From contig CATOPL010000002.1 in the NCBI GenBank assembly GCA_951802115.1, positions 1-64,000 on the forward strand: a stretch of 64,000 bases of DNA, written 5' to 3'. Both the position numbers and the translations under genes were made by a program. This DNA is from an uncultured Lachnospiraceae bacterium (GTDB lineage: Bacteria > Bacillota > Clostridia > Lachnospirales > Lachnospiraceae). The notes below the pieces were generated by a model that made no database searches, was not told where the DNA came from, and worked only from the letters and a program-made list of their open reading frames with translations. Shown here piece after piece: positions 55,756-64,000 of the stretch (position 1 is its first letter; each line of letters begins with the position of its first letter).

Positions 55756-57180
55756 ATGTATCGAAAACGAAATCAACTGATGGAAATCACCGTCTGCCTG
55801 GCAGATGCAGCAGCAATACTGTTTAGTTTGCTGGTGGCTGGTATGTTGCGCTATCAGAGTCTAAAAGATCTGGTACATGCAGAGCCGATAGAAACTCTGT
55901 GCAGTATCATGTTGGTTCTTCATGTGGCTGCATATTATTTTCTGAAAGTATATGACGGGTTTTTCAGAAGAGGGCGATATAAAGAGTTTATTCTTGTAAT
56001 TAAATATAATGTAATTTTGATTGCAGGGGCTACTTTACTTGGCTTTGGCATGAAACAAGAAATGTTTCGTGCGCGGTTATTTATGGGATATTTTTTTATT
56101 CTGAATACGTTGCTCGTCTGGCTGACGCATTTGTTTATCCGCAATAAGGACTGGGTATTTAAAGTTGGATGGAAGAGAAATGTCAGTCTTCTGCTTGTTA
56201 CGACGGAAGAACGTTTTCAGGAGATTGTGGAACGTTTTGCCAGATCCAAGGAGACAGCCTGGGATATTACGGGAGTGATGCTGCTTGGAAGCAAAACAGA
56301 AGAAAAGTTTCTCCATGGAATACCGATTGTCTCGGCTGCAGAAGAAGAATATCTGGAGTATGTTACACAGCATGTAGTAGATGAAGTATTTATTCAGGTG
56401 GATGCCATTCAGAAACAGGAAAAGTTTCTGAAGAATATGATTCTGGAATTTGAGAAAATGGGAATTGTCATTAATCTGAATTTAGATTTGTTTAATCTCG
56501 GACTGACAGGCGAGAAAAGAATTTATAATCTGGAAAGCTATCATGTTGTGGCATTCAGCAGCAGACTGTTTGATTACAGAGCAGTGGTATTAAAACGTCT
56601 GATTGATATACTGGGAGGTCTGACGGGACTGATTATTACGTTTGTAGTCGGAATTGTACTGGCACCGTTTCTCCTGCTGGAGTCGCCAGGACCACTGGTA
56701 TTCAAGCAGAAAAGAGTGGGAGTAAACGGACGCGTTTTTGAGTTTTACAAATTTCGTTCTATGTATGTCGATGCAGAAGAGCGAAAAAAAGATCTGATGA
56801 AGCAGAATGAGATGCAGGGGTTGATGTTCAAGATGGAAAATGACCCCAGAGTTACTAAAGTTGGAGCTTTCATCCGGAAAACCAGTATTGATGAACTGCC
56901 TCAGTTCTGGAATGTATTAAAGGGAGATATGAGTCTCGTAGGTACCAGACCGCCGACACTGGACGAATATCAGCAGTACAGCTATTATCAAAAGCGCAGA
57001 ATTAGCTTTCGGCCGGGAATTACTGGTTTATGGCAGATCAGCGGACGGAGTGATATCAAAGATTTTGATGAGGTTGTAAAGCTGGATCTGGAATATATTG
57101 ACAACTGGTCTTTGCTTCTTGATTTTAAAATTATATTTAAAACGATACTTGTAGTATTACGCGGAAGCGGCGCAAAGTAA
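55756..57180 (+). CDS. polyprenyl-phosphate glycosyl-1-phosphate transferase (WbaP/EpsE-like)
   Basis: This 474-residue membrane protein starts surface-polymer synthesis by moving a sugar 1-phosphate to undecaprenyl phosphate. It has four N-terminal membrane spans, a CoA-binding-like Rossmann region, a fifth hydrophobic helix (LIDILGGLTGLIITFVVGIV) and the catalytic bacterial sugar-transferase domain: PGPLVFKQKRVGVNGRVF, FYKFRSM, TKVGAFIRKTSIDELPQFWNVLKGDMSLVGTRPP, and RPGITGLWQISGR. The start at 55756 is chosen because the upstream TTG coincides with the transcription start. Eleven bases separate it from the Wzz-like gene. Confidence 0.93.
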   Translation: MYRKRNQLMEITVCLADAAAILFSLLVAGMLRYQSLKDLVHAEPIETLCSIMLVLHVAAYYFLKVYDGFFRRGRYKEFILVIKYNVILIAGATLLGFGMKQEMFRARLFMGYFFILNTLLVWLTHLFIRNKDWVFKVGWKRNVSLLLVTTEERFQEIVERFARSKETAWDITGVMLLGSKTEEKFLHGIPIVSAAEEEYLEYVTQHVVDEVFIQVDAIQKQEKFLKNMILEFEKMGIVINLNLDLFNLGLTGEKRIYNLESYHVVAFSSRLFDYRAVVLKRLIDILGGLTGLIITFVVGIVLAPFLLLESPGPLVFKQKRVGVNGRVFEFYKFRSMYVDAEERKKDLMKQNEMQGLMFKMENDPRVTKVGAFIRKTSIDELPQFWNVLKGDMSLVGTRPPTLDEYQQYSYYQKRRISFRPGITGLWQISGRSDIKDFDEVVKLDLEYIDNWSLLLDFKIIFKTILVVLRGSGAK

Positions 57181-57191
57181 AAGGAGATTAT

Positions 57192-58646
57192 ATGAACGAA
57201 AATTACAGGAACAACTATAATGACGAGATGGAGATTAATCTTGTCGATCTTATGTTTTATCTGCTGAAACATTGGAAATCTCTTTTGATCGTTACTATAC
57301 TGGGGGTTCTTCTCGGCGTTGGCATCTGGAAGGTAAAAGGAGCTTCTCCGGATAAAGGGGCTGCAGTGGATGAGCTGCTGGAGAGTGAGGAAGATATGAA
57401 CGTGGTTGCGGAGCAACTGAAGATTGCTCCTGATGTTATCCGCAACATGGAGCTGGCATATCAATACAGAGGGCTTTATGAGGGACAGATTAATTATAAT
57501 CAGAATTCGATTTTGATGAAACTTGACCCCAATGAAGTATATACAGGTACATTAAGATATTATGTTTCAGCCGGGGACAACACGGAGCTTTTGAGTTTGT
57601 TATATCAAAATATGATATCAAAGCGGGAATTTATTCACAAAATTAAGGAGAGCGCGTCTATAGACTGCGAAGAACAGTATGTAAGAGAGCTAATTAATTG
57701 TTCATTAAGCGGAAGCGACGCCCCGATCATCAGTATAGATGGAACAGAAACGGTACCTCAGAGTGTTTTGATTTCATATTCAGTTGTCTACAGTAATACA
57801 GAGGTCTGTGAAAAAGTTCTGCAGATTATTCGTGAGGAGGCCGCGGCTCTGCAGGCGGAGTGCCAGGAGAAATACGGTGAGTATACCCAGGAGATTGTTT
57901 TTGACGGTGTGCAGTTTGTAGCAGATAACAGTCGTCTGGACAAGCAGAAAAGTGATATTGATGTTATGAATGCATGCCTTACCAATATTACAAAACTGGA
58001 AGCAGATTTCACAGATGAAGAAATGGCATATTATGAGACAGTCTACCTTGGAAGAGATGAAGAAGATATTTTGGACAAGGAAGAATTTGAAGAAGAAATG
58101 GAACAGCCTGTCTCGGCAAAAAGCAGTGTGGCGAAATGGCTTTTGATTGGGATTATGCTGGGCATAGTATGTTGGGGCGGATTCTATCTCGTAAAATATT
58201 TGTTTGATAAGCGAGTGAAGTATGCGGAAGAGGTGTCGAATTATTACGGACTCCATTTAATAGGAAGATATAAACCGGAAGACAGTAAATTAAAGGGAAT
58301 TGACAAGCTGCAGGAGCAGATAGTTAACAGAAATATGGGAAGCAGCAGAGAATATATTGCGTCAGCGATGAATATTCTCGATGAAAAAACATTGCTGCTG
58401 ATTGGAGATTTGAAAGACCAGGAAGTGGAAGCTTTTGTCAAGGGACTTATAGAAAACTGTTCCAAAGCAGAGTATGGCAATCTGATGCAGAATGACAGTG
58501 AAGCGCTTGAACGGGCAAAAGACAAAGCGGGCGTTATACTGTGCGTCCATAAAGGAAAAACCACTCATACTGAGATTCAGAGAGAGCTGGAGATCTGCAG
58601 ACTGCAGAATATCTGCGTGGCAGGAGCTGTGGTCGTGGAATCATAA
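57192..58646 (+). CDS. Wzz-like chain-length regulator with degenerate kinase-like tail
   Basis: The 484-residue protein has the Wzz/CapA layout: an N-terminal membrane span (about 29-45) after EINLVDLMFYLLKHWKSL, a long extracytoplasmic region, a second span near 315-335 (WLLIGIMLGIVCWGGFYLVKYL), then a cytoplasmic domain of about 150 residues with the pattern of a BY-kinase fold but no Walker A lysine loop. It probably sets polymer length and lacks kinase activity. AAGGAG precedes ATG 57192. It follows the sugar transferase in the same transcript. Confidence 0.85.
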   Translation: MNENYRNNYNDEMEINLVDLMFYLLKHWKSLLIVTILGVLLGVGIWKVKGASPDKGAAVDELLESEEDMNVVAEQLKIAPDVIRNMELAYQYRGLYEGQINYNQNSILMKLDPNEVYTGTLRYYVSAGDNTELLSLLYQNMISKREFIHKIKESASIDCEEQYVRELINCSLSGSDAPIISIDGTETVPQSVLISYSVVYSNTEVCEKVLQIIREEAAALQAECQEKYGEYTQEIVFDGVQFVADNSRLDKQKSDIDVMNACLTNITKLEADFTDEEMAYYETVYLGRDEEDILDKEEFEEEMEQPVSAKSSVAKWLLIGIMLGIVCWGGFYLVKYLFDKRVKYAEEVSNYYGLHLIGRYKPEDSKLKGIDKLQEQIVNRNMGSSREYIASAMNILDEKTLLLIGDLKDQEVEAFVKGLIENCSKAEYGNLMQNDSEALERAKDKAGVILCVHKGKTTHTEIQRELEICRLQNICVAGAVVVES

Positions 58647-58664
58647 AAAGTAAATAGAATATCT

Positions 58665-58769
58665 AATTCCGCTTCTGTAATCAGCGTTTGCTGGCGTTTC
58701 GGATAAGAGAGTATGTATTTTCGCTGTCTTACTCCAAACAGTCTGCTGAATTCAGAGGCGGAATTTTTA
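58665..58769 (+). terminator. terminator-like large hairpin after the Wzz-like gene
   Basis: AATTCCGCTTCTG (58665-58677) pairs with CAGAGGCGGAATT (58753-58765) with one wobble, followed by a T run. The 75-base loop is large but contains small internal hairpins. It likely ends the sugar-transferase operon. Confidence 0.6.
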
Positions 58770-58813
58770 TGGTTCTGCCAAAGATTTTGTATGATTTTGT
58801 TTCCAGCGGTATA

Positions 58814-59692
58814 TCACCTGCGAATTTGTTTCAATAATGCTCGGATTCTTGGTTCCAAATCTTCATTTCCATAATAATCAAGAATTTTCTGTCTTTTCAG
58901 CATAAGCATGATATCATTTAACATGTTTCGTATACTATTCCAAAGTTCATCTTTTAAAGGCGTGTTTTCCTCTATTTCCAGAAACATGGTAATCAGTTTT
59001 TTAAAGTTGGTTATCATACTGTCTGTATAAGCAACCAAATCGTCTTTATCAAAATTTATTTCGTCATTGCTGGAAAGTATCTCTAAAAGATACTTTTTAG
59101 GAATAAGATTCTGGGGGTCGCTCAGCAACCTGCTCTGCGCTCTGATATTCTGTAAAATATCCTCCAGCAAATTCTGATCGTTTTCTTTTGGTCCAGTCTT
59201 TTTTTGAGAGGGCATTTTCTGATTGATAATTTCCTGAAATTCATCGTACATTTTTTCCCAGACAGCATCAAACAAAATTTTTAACACATCAATATTTATA
59301 GCTGAATCCATACAATTATTTATACTGGTTAACAATTTGAAAAAATCATCCTTTTCTATTTTGGTTGACTGAAAAGAAGAAAGCGGACCTTGTATATCTG
59401 ACGGAGCAATATCAATCATCAGTGCAGTAACTCTTGCATCCAGTTCTTTTGCGATTGCGCCGGCTTCAAAATTAATCCATCCTGCATTTTTGTTTTCTGC
59501 AGTCAGACAAACGATTCCATAATTACATTGCGATAGTTCTTCTGCAATTCTGTTGTTCCAATTCTGGCCTTTCTCTATATCTTCCTGGGAGAAAAATACC
59601 TCTGCAGATTGTATGACGCAAGGAATCCACTTTTTAAGTTCTTCTGCGATTTTTTTGCTTAATTCTCCTGACCAGCTTACAAATATTTTCAT
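58814..59692 (-). CDS. TIR-domain protein with C-terminal helical region
   Basis: The 292-residue protein has an N-terminal TIR-like domain: KIFVSWSG at the first strand, SQEDIEKGQNW, IVCLTAENKNAGWINFEAGA, where E76 after W72 corresponds to the catalytic glutamate of NAD-cleaving TIR domains. The last ~160 residues are helical and charged with no known motif. TIR proteins of this type are used in prokaryotic antiviral signalling and toxins; NAD hydrolysis is inferred. It is AT-rich, opposite in strand to both flanking polysaccharide operons, and has no partner gene (no ThsA, SMODS or STING domain), so it is either a solitary effector or a lone inserted gene. Confidence 0.88.
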   Translation of the reverse strand: MKIFVSWSGELSKKIAEELKKWIPCVIQSAEVFFSQEDIEKGQNWNNRIAEELSQCNYGIVCLTAENKNAGWINFEAGAIAKELDARVTALMIDIAPSDIQGPLSSFQSTKIEKDDFFKLLTSINNCMDSAINIDVLKILFDAVWEKMYDEFQEIINQKMPSQKKTGPKENDQNLLEDILQNIRAQSRLLSDPQNLIPKKYLLEILSSNDEINFDKDDLVAYTDSMITNFKKLITMFLEIEENTPLKDELWNSIRNMLNDIMLMLKRQKILDYYGNEDLEPRIRALLKQIRR

Positions 59693-59787
59693 TTTATCTC
59701 CAAGTCCTTTCTTTAAAACATTTAAGCTTTACAGTGTTGATTTTGTCAAATTCAAATCATGTTTTTATATTATATCAGAACTTGTAC

Positions 59788-59815
59788 CTTATTGAAACAT
59801 TAGTAGTTCAATAAG
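59788..59815. repeat. inverted repeat in the TIR/polysaccharide intergenic region
   Basis: CTTATTGAA and its exact complement TTCAATAAG are separated by 10 bases. The dyad lies 96 bases upstream of the TIR gene start in an AT-rich promoter region, where a regulator could bind. Confidence 0.4.
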
Positions 59816-59994
59816 TTTATTTTATTATTATAGTAGATATGTATTGTTTCTTTTACTAAATATTCTGTTGGATTTTTCTGTTTTTGGTGTATGAAATATT
59901 GAAATATTTATTAAGTAAGTGATTCGTATGAGTGGTCAGCTTCCTGGTCAAAAATCACTGAAAAACCACAGATTATCGGGCTTTTTCGGCGGTT

Positions 59995-60059
59995 GCCGCT
60001 AAAGGGGGCATTTAGCGGCTAAAATGGAACGAAATGGAAGGGTTTTACTTCCATTTTTC
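59995..60059 (+). promoter_or_regulatory. leader hairpin plus intrinsic terminator ahead of the PssD/PssE operon
   Basis: A perfect 9-base stem (GCCGCTAAA with TTTAGCGGC, loop GGGGGCA) at 59995-60019 is followed at 60033-60055 by AATGGAAG pairing with CTTCCATT and a T-rich tail to 60059. A hairpin followed by a terminator in an unusually long leader before a polysaccharide operon is the arrangement used by processive antitermination (LoaP-type NusG paralogues). The antiterminator assignment is inferred. The rest of 59693-60109 shows no gene apart from the mini-ORF at 60076. Confidence 0.55.
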
Positions 60060-60075
60060 ATTTTGGGGAGAATCT

Positions 60076-60108
60076 ATGAAACTAAATAAGCTTAAAGGAT
60101 TTCATTAG
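60076..60108 (+). CDS. possible 10-codon leader peptide
   Basis: GGGGAG is followed by ATG and ten codons (MKLNKLKGFH) ending with TAG one base before the PssD start codon. It lies just after the terminator hairpin and just before the first operon gene, so it may couple translation or be a leader peptide, or simply be the relic of a deleted gene end. Confidence 0.35.
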   Translation: MKLNKLKGFH

Positions 60109-60109
60109 T

Positions 60110-60577
60110 ATGAAAAGAAAACAAAGACTTTGTTTTGCTGCATCTTCGGGTGGTCATTTTGAGCAGCTTATGATGTTAAAAGCCTTAATGAAGAAGTACA
60201 ATAGCACATTAATAACCGAAAAGACGAAGTATAAAATATCCAACCATGGAATTAAAACGTATTACATGCTTCAGGTTAACCGGGAAGAACCGTTTTGTTA
60301 CTTCAAATTATTTGTAAATGCTATCAGATCATTAAAAATTTTATTAATTGAAAACCCGGATGTAATTGTGTGCACAGGTGTTTTGGCAATGATTCCATTA
60401 TGCTTATTGTCAAAATTATTTGGAAAAAAATTAATCTATATAGAATCTTTTGCAAAGATTACAAGTCCTACAAAATCCGGAAAATTATTATATAAATATG
60501 CAGACCAGTTTTACATTCAATGGCCTGAAATGAAAGCTTTCTATCCCAATGCAATTTACCTTGGTGGAATTTATTAA
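60110..60577 (+). CDS. PssD/Cps14F-like glycosyltransferase subunit (Alg14-like)
   Basis: The 155-residue protein is of the PssD/Alg14 type: FAASSGGHFEQLMML, an internal hydrophobic segment with VIVCTGVLAMIPLCLLSKLFGKKLIYIESFAK, and WPEMKAFYPNAIYLGGIY at the end. PssD-like proteins anchor and help the partner PssE, which carries the nucleotide-sugar site. The pair usually transfers galactose or glucuronate to a lipid-linked sugar. The next gene, the PssE-like protein, begins 10 bases after the stop. Confidence 0.92.
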   Translation: MKRKQRLCFAASSGGHFEQLMMLKALMKKYNSTLITEKTKYKISNHGIKTYYMLQVNREEPFCYFKLFVNAIRSLKILLIENPDVIVCTGVLAMIPLCLLSKLFGKKLIYIESFAKITSPTKSGKLLYKYADQFYIQWPEMKAFYPNAIYLGGIY

Positions 60578-60587
60578 GAGGAAAAAT

Positions 60588-61079
60588 ATGATATTTGTTA
60601 CGGTAGGTTCACAAAAATTTCAATTCAATCGTTTGTTGATAAAATTAGATGAATTAGTTGAACATGGTATAATTACACAAAAAATTTTTGCCCAAATTGG
60701 AAACAGCGATTATATTCCTCAACAGTACTCTTTCAAATGTTTTTTAGATAAAGAAGAATTTGTAGATATAATGAAAGAATGTGACATTGTGATCACTCAT
60801 GGAGGTACAGGCACTATTATTAACGCAATAAAGCAAGGAAAAAAAGTTATAGCTATCCCAAGATTAGTTCAATACGGCGAACATGTTGATAATCATCAGA
60901 TTCAATTAATAGAACAATTTACCAAACGGAATTTTATATATGGTTTACAAGATTGTGATGAGCTAGAAACTGCTTTAAACGGTATAAAAAATACAGAATT
61001 TAATACCTATACGTCCAACACCTACAAATACATAGAAAGCATTGAAAAATTTTTAAAAAAAGAATTTCTTTGGAGTTAA
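60588..61079 (+). CDS. PssE/Cps14G-like glycosyltransferase subunit (Alg13-like)
   Basis: The 163-residue Alg13-like catalytic partner of the PssD homologue has IFVTVGSQKFQFNRLL at the start and DIVITHGGTGTIINAIKQGKKVIAIPRL, the nucleotide-sugar binding motif, with a downstream VDNHQIQ. Together the two act as one glycosyltransferase on the cytoplasmic membrane. The start at 60588 has AAGAGG upstream; the longer frame from 60549 would overlap the previous gene. Confidence 0.93.
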   Translation: MIFVTVGSQKFQFNRLLIKLDELVEHGIITQKIFAQIGNSDYIPQQYSFKCFLDKEEFVDIMKECDIVITHGGTGTIINAIKQGKKVIAIPRLVQYGEHVDNHQIQLIEQFTKRNFIYGLQDCDELETALNGIKNTEFNTYTSNTYKYIESIEKFLKKEFLWS

Positions 61080-61153
61080 TTTAATAAAAAGAAATATAAA
61101 CATCAAATAAAATATGTTTCAAAATCTACATTGTAAATGGAGAAAATCAAAAA

Positions 61154-62050
61154 ATGAGCAGTAATCCAGCCGCAAAAAAAATCAGATATATGATGCGTTT
61201 TTTGCCTGACAAAACGTATATACAGTTGAATTATTTTATTCGTTTTAAAAAATTATGTAATTTAAAAAATCCTCAAACATATAACGAAAAAATTAACTGG
61301 CTAAAATTATATGATCGCAACCCTGATTATTCAAAAATGGTTGATAAATATGAAGCCAAAATATATGTTTCTGAAATTATAGGAAAAGAATATATTATTC
61401 CAACCTTGGGAATTTATAACAGTTTTGAAGAAATAGATTTTGAACAATTACCAAATCAGTTTGTATTAAAGTGTACCCATGATTCAGAAGGAATTGTTAT
61501 TGTTAAGAACAAAAGAAATCTGGATATTGATTTTGCTAAAAAGAAGTTGACTGATTCATTGGAACAAAATTTTTATTATATAGGAAGGGAATGGCCGTAT
61601 AAAAATGTGAAACCTCGAATTATTGTCGAACAGTACATGACAGATCATACGGATGGTGAATTACGGGATTATAAATTTTTCTGTTTTAGTGGGGAGCCTA
61701 AAATGATGTTCATTGCCTCAGACAGAGAAAAAGGTAAAACAAAATTCGATTATTATGATCTGGAATTTAATCATCTAAATCTAAAACAAAAATATCCGAA
61801 TTCACCCACAATACAAAGAAAACCTGCGACGTTTGATAAAATGATTGAATTATCAAAAAAATTGTCTGAAAAAATACCTCATGTCCGGGTTGATTTTTAT
61901 GAGGTGGATGGAAAATTGTATTTTGGTGAACTTACTTTTTATCATTTCAGTGGTTTTATGCCCTTTAATCCTGATTCCTGGGATAAAGTTATGGGTGATT
62001 GGATACAATTACCAGATGATTTAAGCCATATTGGTGCAAGAGTTTATTAA
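61154..62050 (+). CDS. TupA-like ATP-grasp protein
   Basis: The 298-residue protein belongs to the TupA-like ATP-grasp group of polysaccharide loci: NYFIRFKKLCNLKNPQTYNEKINWLKLYDRNP, YSKMVDKYEAKIYV, IPTLGIY, FVLKCTHDSEGIVIV, IVEQYM, DYKFFCFSGEP and VRVDFYEVDGKLYFGELTFY. TupA makes teichuronopeptide by forming an amide; here it may add an amino acid or peptide to a sugar acid, which would fit UDP-glucuronate from ugd. AAATGGAG precedes ATG 61154. Confidence 0.9.
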   Translation: MSSNPAAKKIRYMMRFLPDKTYIQLNYFIRFKKLCNLKNPQTYNEKINWLKLYDRNPDYSKMVDKYEAKIYVSEIIGKEYIIPTLGIYNSFEEIDFEQLPNQFVLKCTHDSEGIVIVKNKRNLDIDFAKKKLTDSLEQNFYYIGREWPYKNVKPRIIVEQYMTDHTDGELRDYKFFCFSGEPKMMFIASDREKGKTKFDYYDLEFNHLNLKQKYPNSPTIQRKPATFDKMIELSKKLSEKIPHVRVDFYEVDGKLYFGELTFYHFSGFMPFNPDSWDKVMGDWIQLPDDLSHIGARVY

Positions 62051-62254
62051 TATTTTGCAATATAGATATTTTTGATTCTAAACAACCACCATTATTAATG
62101 ACATAGAAATGATTTGTTAATAAGTAGATACATTTTGATAGCCATAACTTTATGCAGATAATCAGTATGCCTTAATCTAAATCTGAAAATTTACTATATA
62201 ATAGTAAATTTTTTAAAGAAGTCATTTAAGAAAATATATGTATGGGAGAAAAAA

Positions 62255-63310
62255 TTGAAAGTATTGGTAATCGGGCCAAGCCCTGAAAAATCAAAAGGCG
62301 GAATGGCTACAGTTATAAAAGATATCAGAGATGATAAACAGCTAAATAAACAGTTTGATATTGAAATTTATGAGTCCTATATAGACGGAAATAAATTTGA
62401 AAGAGCTGTCTATATGATTATAGCATTTTTAAATTTCAAAAAAATATATAGTCTGTATGATTTGTTTCATATTCATGTTGCTTCTTATGGAAGTGCATTT
62501 CGAAAAGCAAAATATATTTCTTTTCTGAAAAAGAGAGGAAAAAAAGTAATATTGCATATTCACGGCGCCGCATTCATGGACTTTTATAATAATTTAAGCG
62601 ATAGCAAAAAGGATTATATTGTTGACATCCTCAATAGTTGCGATTTAGTAATTGCATTATCTGATGAGTGGAAGAACAAATTCAAAAAGCACTTCAAATT
62701 ACGAAATTGTATTTCTCTTCCCAACGGCATCAGTACAGCAGATTTTCGATGCGCTGTTACAGAAAAAGGAGAACATACAAATGCATTTTTGCTGTTGGGT
62801 AGAATTGGTAAAAGAAAAGGCGCATACGATTTAGTCAACGCTGTTGAAATGTTAGCCCCAAAATATCCGGATGTTAAACTTTATATAGCTGGGGACGGTG
62901 AAATTGAAAAAATCAACGACAAGATTATAAAGAAAAAATTACAGAGAAATATCAAAGTCGTAGGATGGGTAGACTTCGCTGGTAAAATAGAGCTTTTGAA
63001 AAAAGTAGCAACTGTAGTATTACCTTCCTATAATGAGGGATTGCCTATGTCCATTTTAGAAGGTATGGCGGCAGGAAAAGCAATTATCAGTTCATCTGTC
63101 GGCGCATTGCCGGAAGTTGTCAAAGAGGAAAATGGGATTATCATTGAACCGGGTAACGTTAATGCTCTGGTTTCTGCAATGGAGATATGTATGACAAATC
63201 CAATGTTGATTTCTGACATGAGTCTTGCTAATTTACAAAAAATCGAAGAATCATTTAGCGTGCAGAAAATGCACAAAATTCTAGCTGAATGCTACATACA
63301 GGCGGGATGA
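62255..63310 (+). CDS. glycosyltransferase family 4
   Basis: The 351-residue GT-B protein has VIGPSPEKSKGGMATVIKDI at the N-terminus, DLFHIHVASYGSAFRK, VILHIHGAAFMDFY, and the donor site SYNEGLPMSILEGMAAGKAIISSSVGALPEVV. The start codon is TTG at 62255 with GGGAG eight bases upstream; no ATG lies in a better position. It follows a 204-base AT-rich spacer with no gene seen, and precedes the pyruvyl-transferase gene by three bases. Confidence 0.9.
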   Translation: MKVLVIGPSPEKSKGGMATVIKDIRDDKQLNKQFDIEIYESYIDGNKFERAVYMIIAFLNFKKIYSLYDLFHIHVASYGSAFRKAKYISFLKKRGKKVILHIHGAAFMDFYNNLSDSKKDYIVDILNSCDLVIALSDEWKNKFKKHFKLRNCISLPNGISTADFRCAVTEKGEHTNAFLLLGRIGKRKGAYDLVNAVEMLAPKYPDVKLYIAGDGEIEKINDKIIKKKLQRNIKVVGWVDFAGKIELLKKVATVVLPSYNEGLPMSILEGMAAGKAIISSSVGALPEVVKEENGIIIEPGNVNALVSAMEICMTNPMLISDMSLANLQKIEESFSVQKMHKILAECYIQAG

Positions 63311-63313
63311 GAA

Positions 63314-64000
63314 ATGAGTGATGCAAAAAAAATAGGACTTGCCGTTTGTTATGATACTCTGAATTTTGGAAGTCAGCTACAAGTTTTAGCAACAATCAGA
63401 AAAATAGAAGAATTAAACTATGCTACCGAAATTATTAGATATAAGAAAAAAATAACACCATTTTTTGTATTACAGACTCTTCCGAGACTTTTTAATATTT
63501 CCTTTATTCAATCAAAACTGGCAAGAAAAAAAAGGAAAAAAGAAATCCAAAAATATCCAATGATTGCATCTGATATATCAAAAAGAAATAAGCGATTTAA
63601 TGAGTTTGTAGATAAATATTTTACAAATTTATCAAAACCGTATCCAGGATGGGAAACACTCGTTAAAAAAGCATCTCAAAAATACGATGCGTTTTTATGT
63701 GGAAGTGATCAATTATGGTTACCCAAGAATCTTGGCAGTCATTTTTATACTTTGGAATTTGCACCAGATAACAAACCTAAAATCGCGTATGCTACCAGTT
63801 TTGGGGTGAGTAAAATTCCAAATTATCAAAGAAGAATTACCACGAAATACTTAAATCGTTTTCAAGCACTTAGTACACGGGAAATTTCCGGTCAAAAAAT
63901 TATTGAAGAATTAACGGAAAAAAAAGCGCCTGTTGTCTGTGATCCCACGTTGTTATTTGATGCCGAAAACTGGAACAATATTATACCAGTCAGAAAGATA
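63314..64000 (+). CDS. polysaccharide pyruvyl transferase family protein, partial
   Basis: An open frame begins at ATG 63314 and runs off the window (229 codons seen). It has the family features LAVCYDTLNFGSQLQVLATIR, YDAFLCGSDQLWLPKN, IAYATSFGV, and LSTREISGQKIIEEL followed by VVCDPTLL, as in the pyruvyl-transferase domain proteins CsaB/WcaK. Such enzymes add a ketal pyruvate to a surface sugar. The gene follows the glycosyltransferase by three bases and is probably co-transcribed. Confidence 0.88.
   Translation, partial: MSDAKKIGLAVCYDTLNFGSQLQVLATIRKIEELNYATEIIRYKKKITPFFVLQTLPRLFNISFIQSKLARKKRKKEIQKYPMIASDISKRNKRFNEFVDKYFTNLSKPYPGWETLVKKASQKYDAFLCGSDQLWLPKNLGSHFYTLEFAPDNKPKIAYATSFGVSKIPNYQRRITTKYLNRFQALSTREISGQKIIEELTEKKAPVVCDPTLLFDAENWNNIIPVRKI

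Noticed and set aside
58814..59692. Thoeris or CBASS system around the TIR gene
   Set aside because: No ThsA, SMODS/CD-NTase or Cap-type gene is adjacent; the neighbours are polysaccharide genes.

Overview
The window looks like a Clostridia chromosome, most likely a Lachnospiraceae-type anaerobe (inference from gene content and style: glycyl-radical enzyme, T-box leader, strong AGGAGG ribosome sites, BspA-like repeats, WG-repeat lipoprotein and ferredoxin-type aldo/keto reductase, with no rRNA or tRNA to confirm it). Most genes are of moderate GC. The left-end cargo (about 0.4-5.4 kb) and the right-end polysaccharide genes (about 58.8-64 kb) are clearly more AT-rich.

Region 1 (1-9.8 kb) is a small integrated island inside uvrB. 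A displaced 5' piece of uvrB lies at the left edge and ends at a 14-base repeat. The same 14 bases recur at 9790-9803 inside an intact uvrB. The element therefore appears to carry its own uvrB 5' end and restores the gene when it inserts. Between the repeats lie an AT-rich trio (RhuM-family protein, GHKL ATPase with a PD-(D/E)XK-like C-terminus, OLD-family ATPase/TOPRIM nuclease) that looks like a candidate defence cassette, then deletion-scarred debris of a conjugative element (ParA, VirD4, Maff2, an integrase tail), then an intact tyrosine integrase.

Region 2 (11.5-28.4 kb) is metabolic. It holds a nitronate-monooxygenase-like flavoenzyme behind a textbook promoter/palindrome, a WG-repeat lipoprotein, and a divergent sugar/polyol locus. 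In that locus, deoC plus a glycyl-radical dehydratase and its activase face a LacI regulator, an HxlB-like isomerase, a PfkB kinase, an RbsD/FucU mutarotase and an LsrB/RbsABC-type importer. Both arms have LacI-type operators. A coherent but unproven reading is import of a polyol or sugar, radical dehydration to a deoxy sugar, phosphorylation, and aldol cleavage by DeoC.

Region 3 (28.4-41 kb) is largely housekeeping: PcrA helicase, RlmD-type RNA methyltransferase, patatin-like lipase, aldo/keto reductase, a shikimate-kinase-like protein with altered site residues, a C26 amidase, an M19 dipeptidase, T-box-controlled tyrS and a LytTR regulator. At 34.1-34.6 kb a promoter and terminator enclose no convincing gene.

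Region 4 (41-64 kb) is a cell-surface/polysaccharide locus: a glycosyltransferase, UDP-glucose dehydrogenase, a secreted M6 metalloprotease, a 2522-residue secreted protein (degenerate transglutaminase fold, 17 beta-repeats, glycosidase-like C-terminus), a polyprenyl-phosphate sugar transferase and a Wzz-like protein. A TIR-domain protein interrupts it. An attenuator-like leader then precedes an AT-rich operon (PssD/PssE-type glycosyltransferase pair, TupA-like ATP-grasp, GT4 glycosyltransferase, pyruvyl-transferase-family protein cut by the window end).
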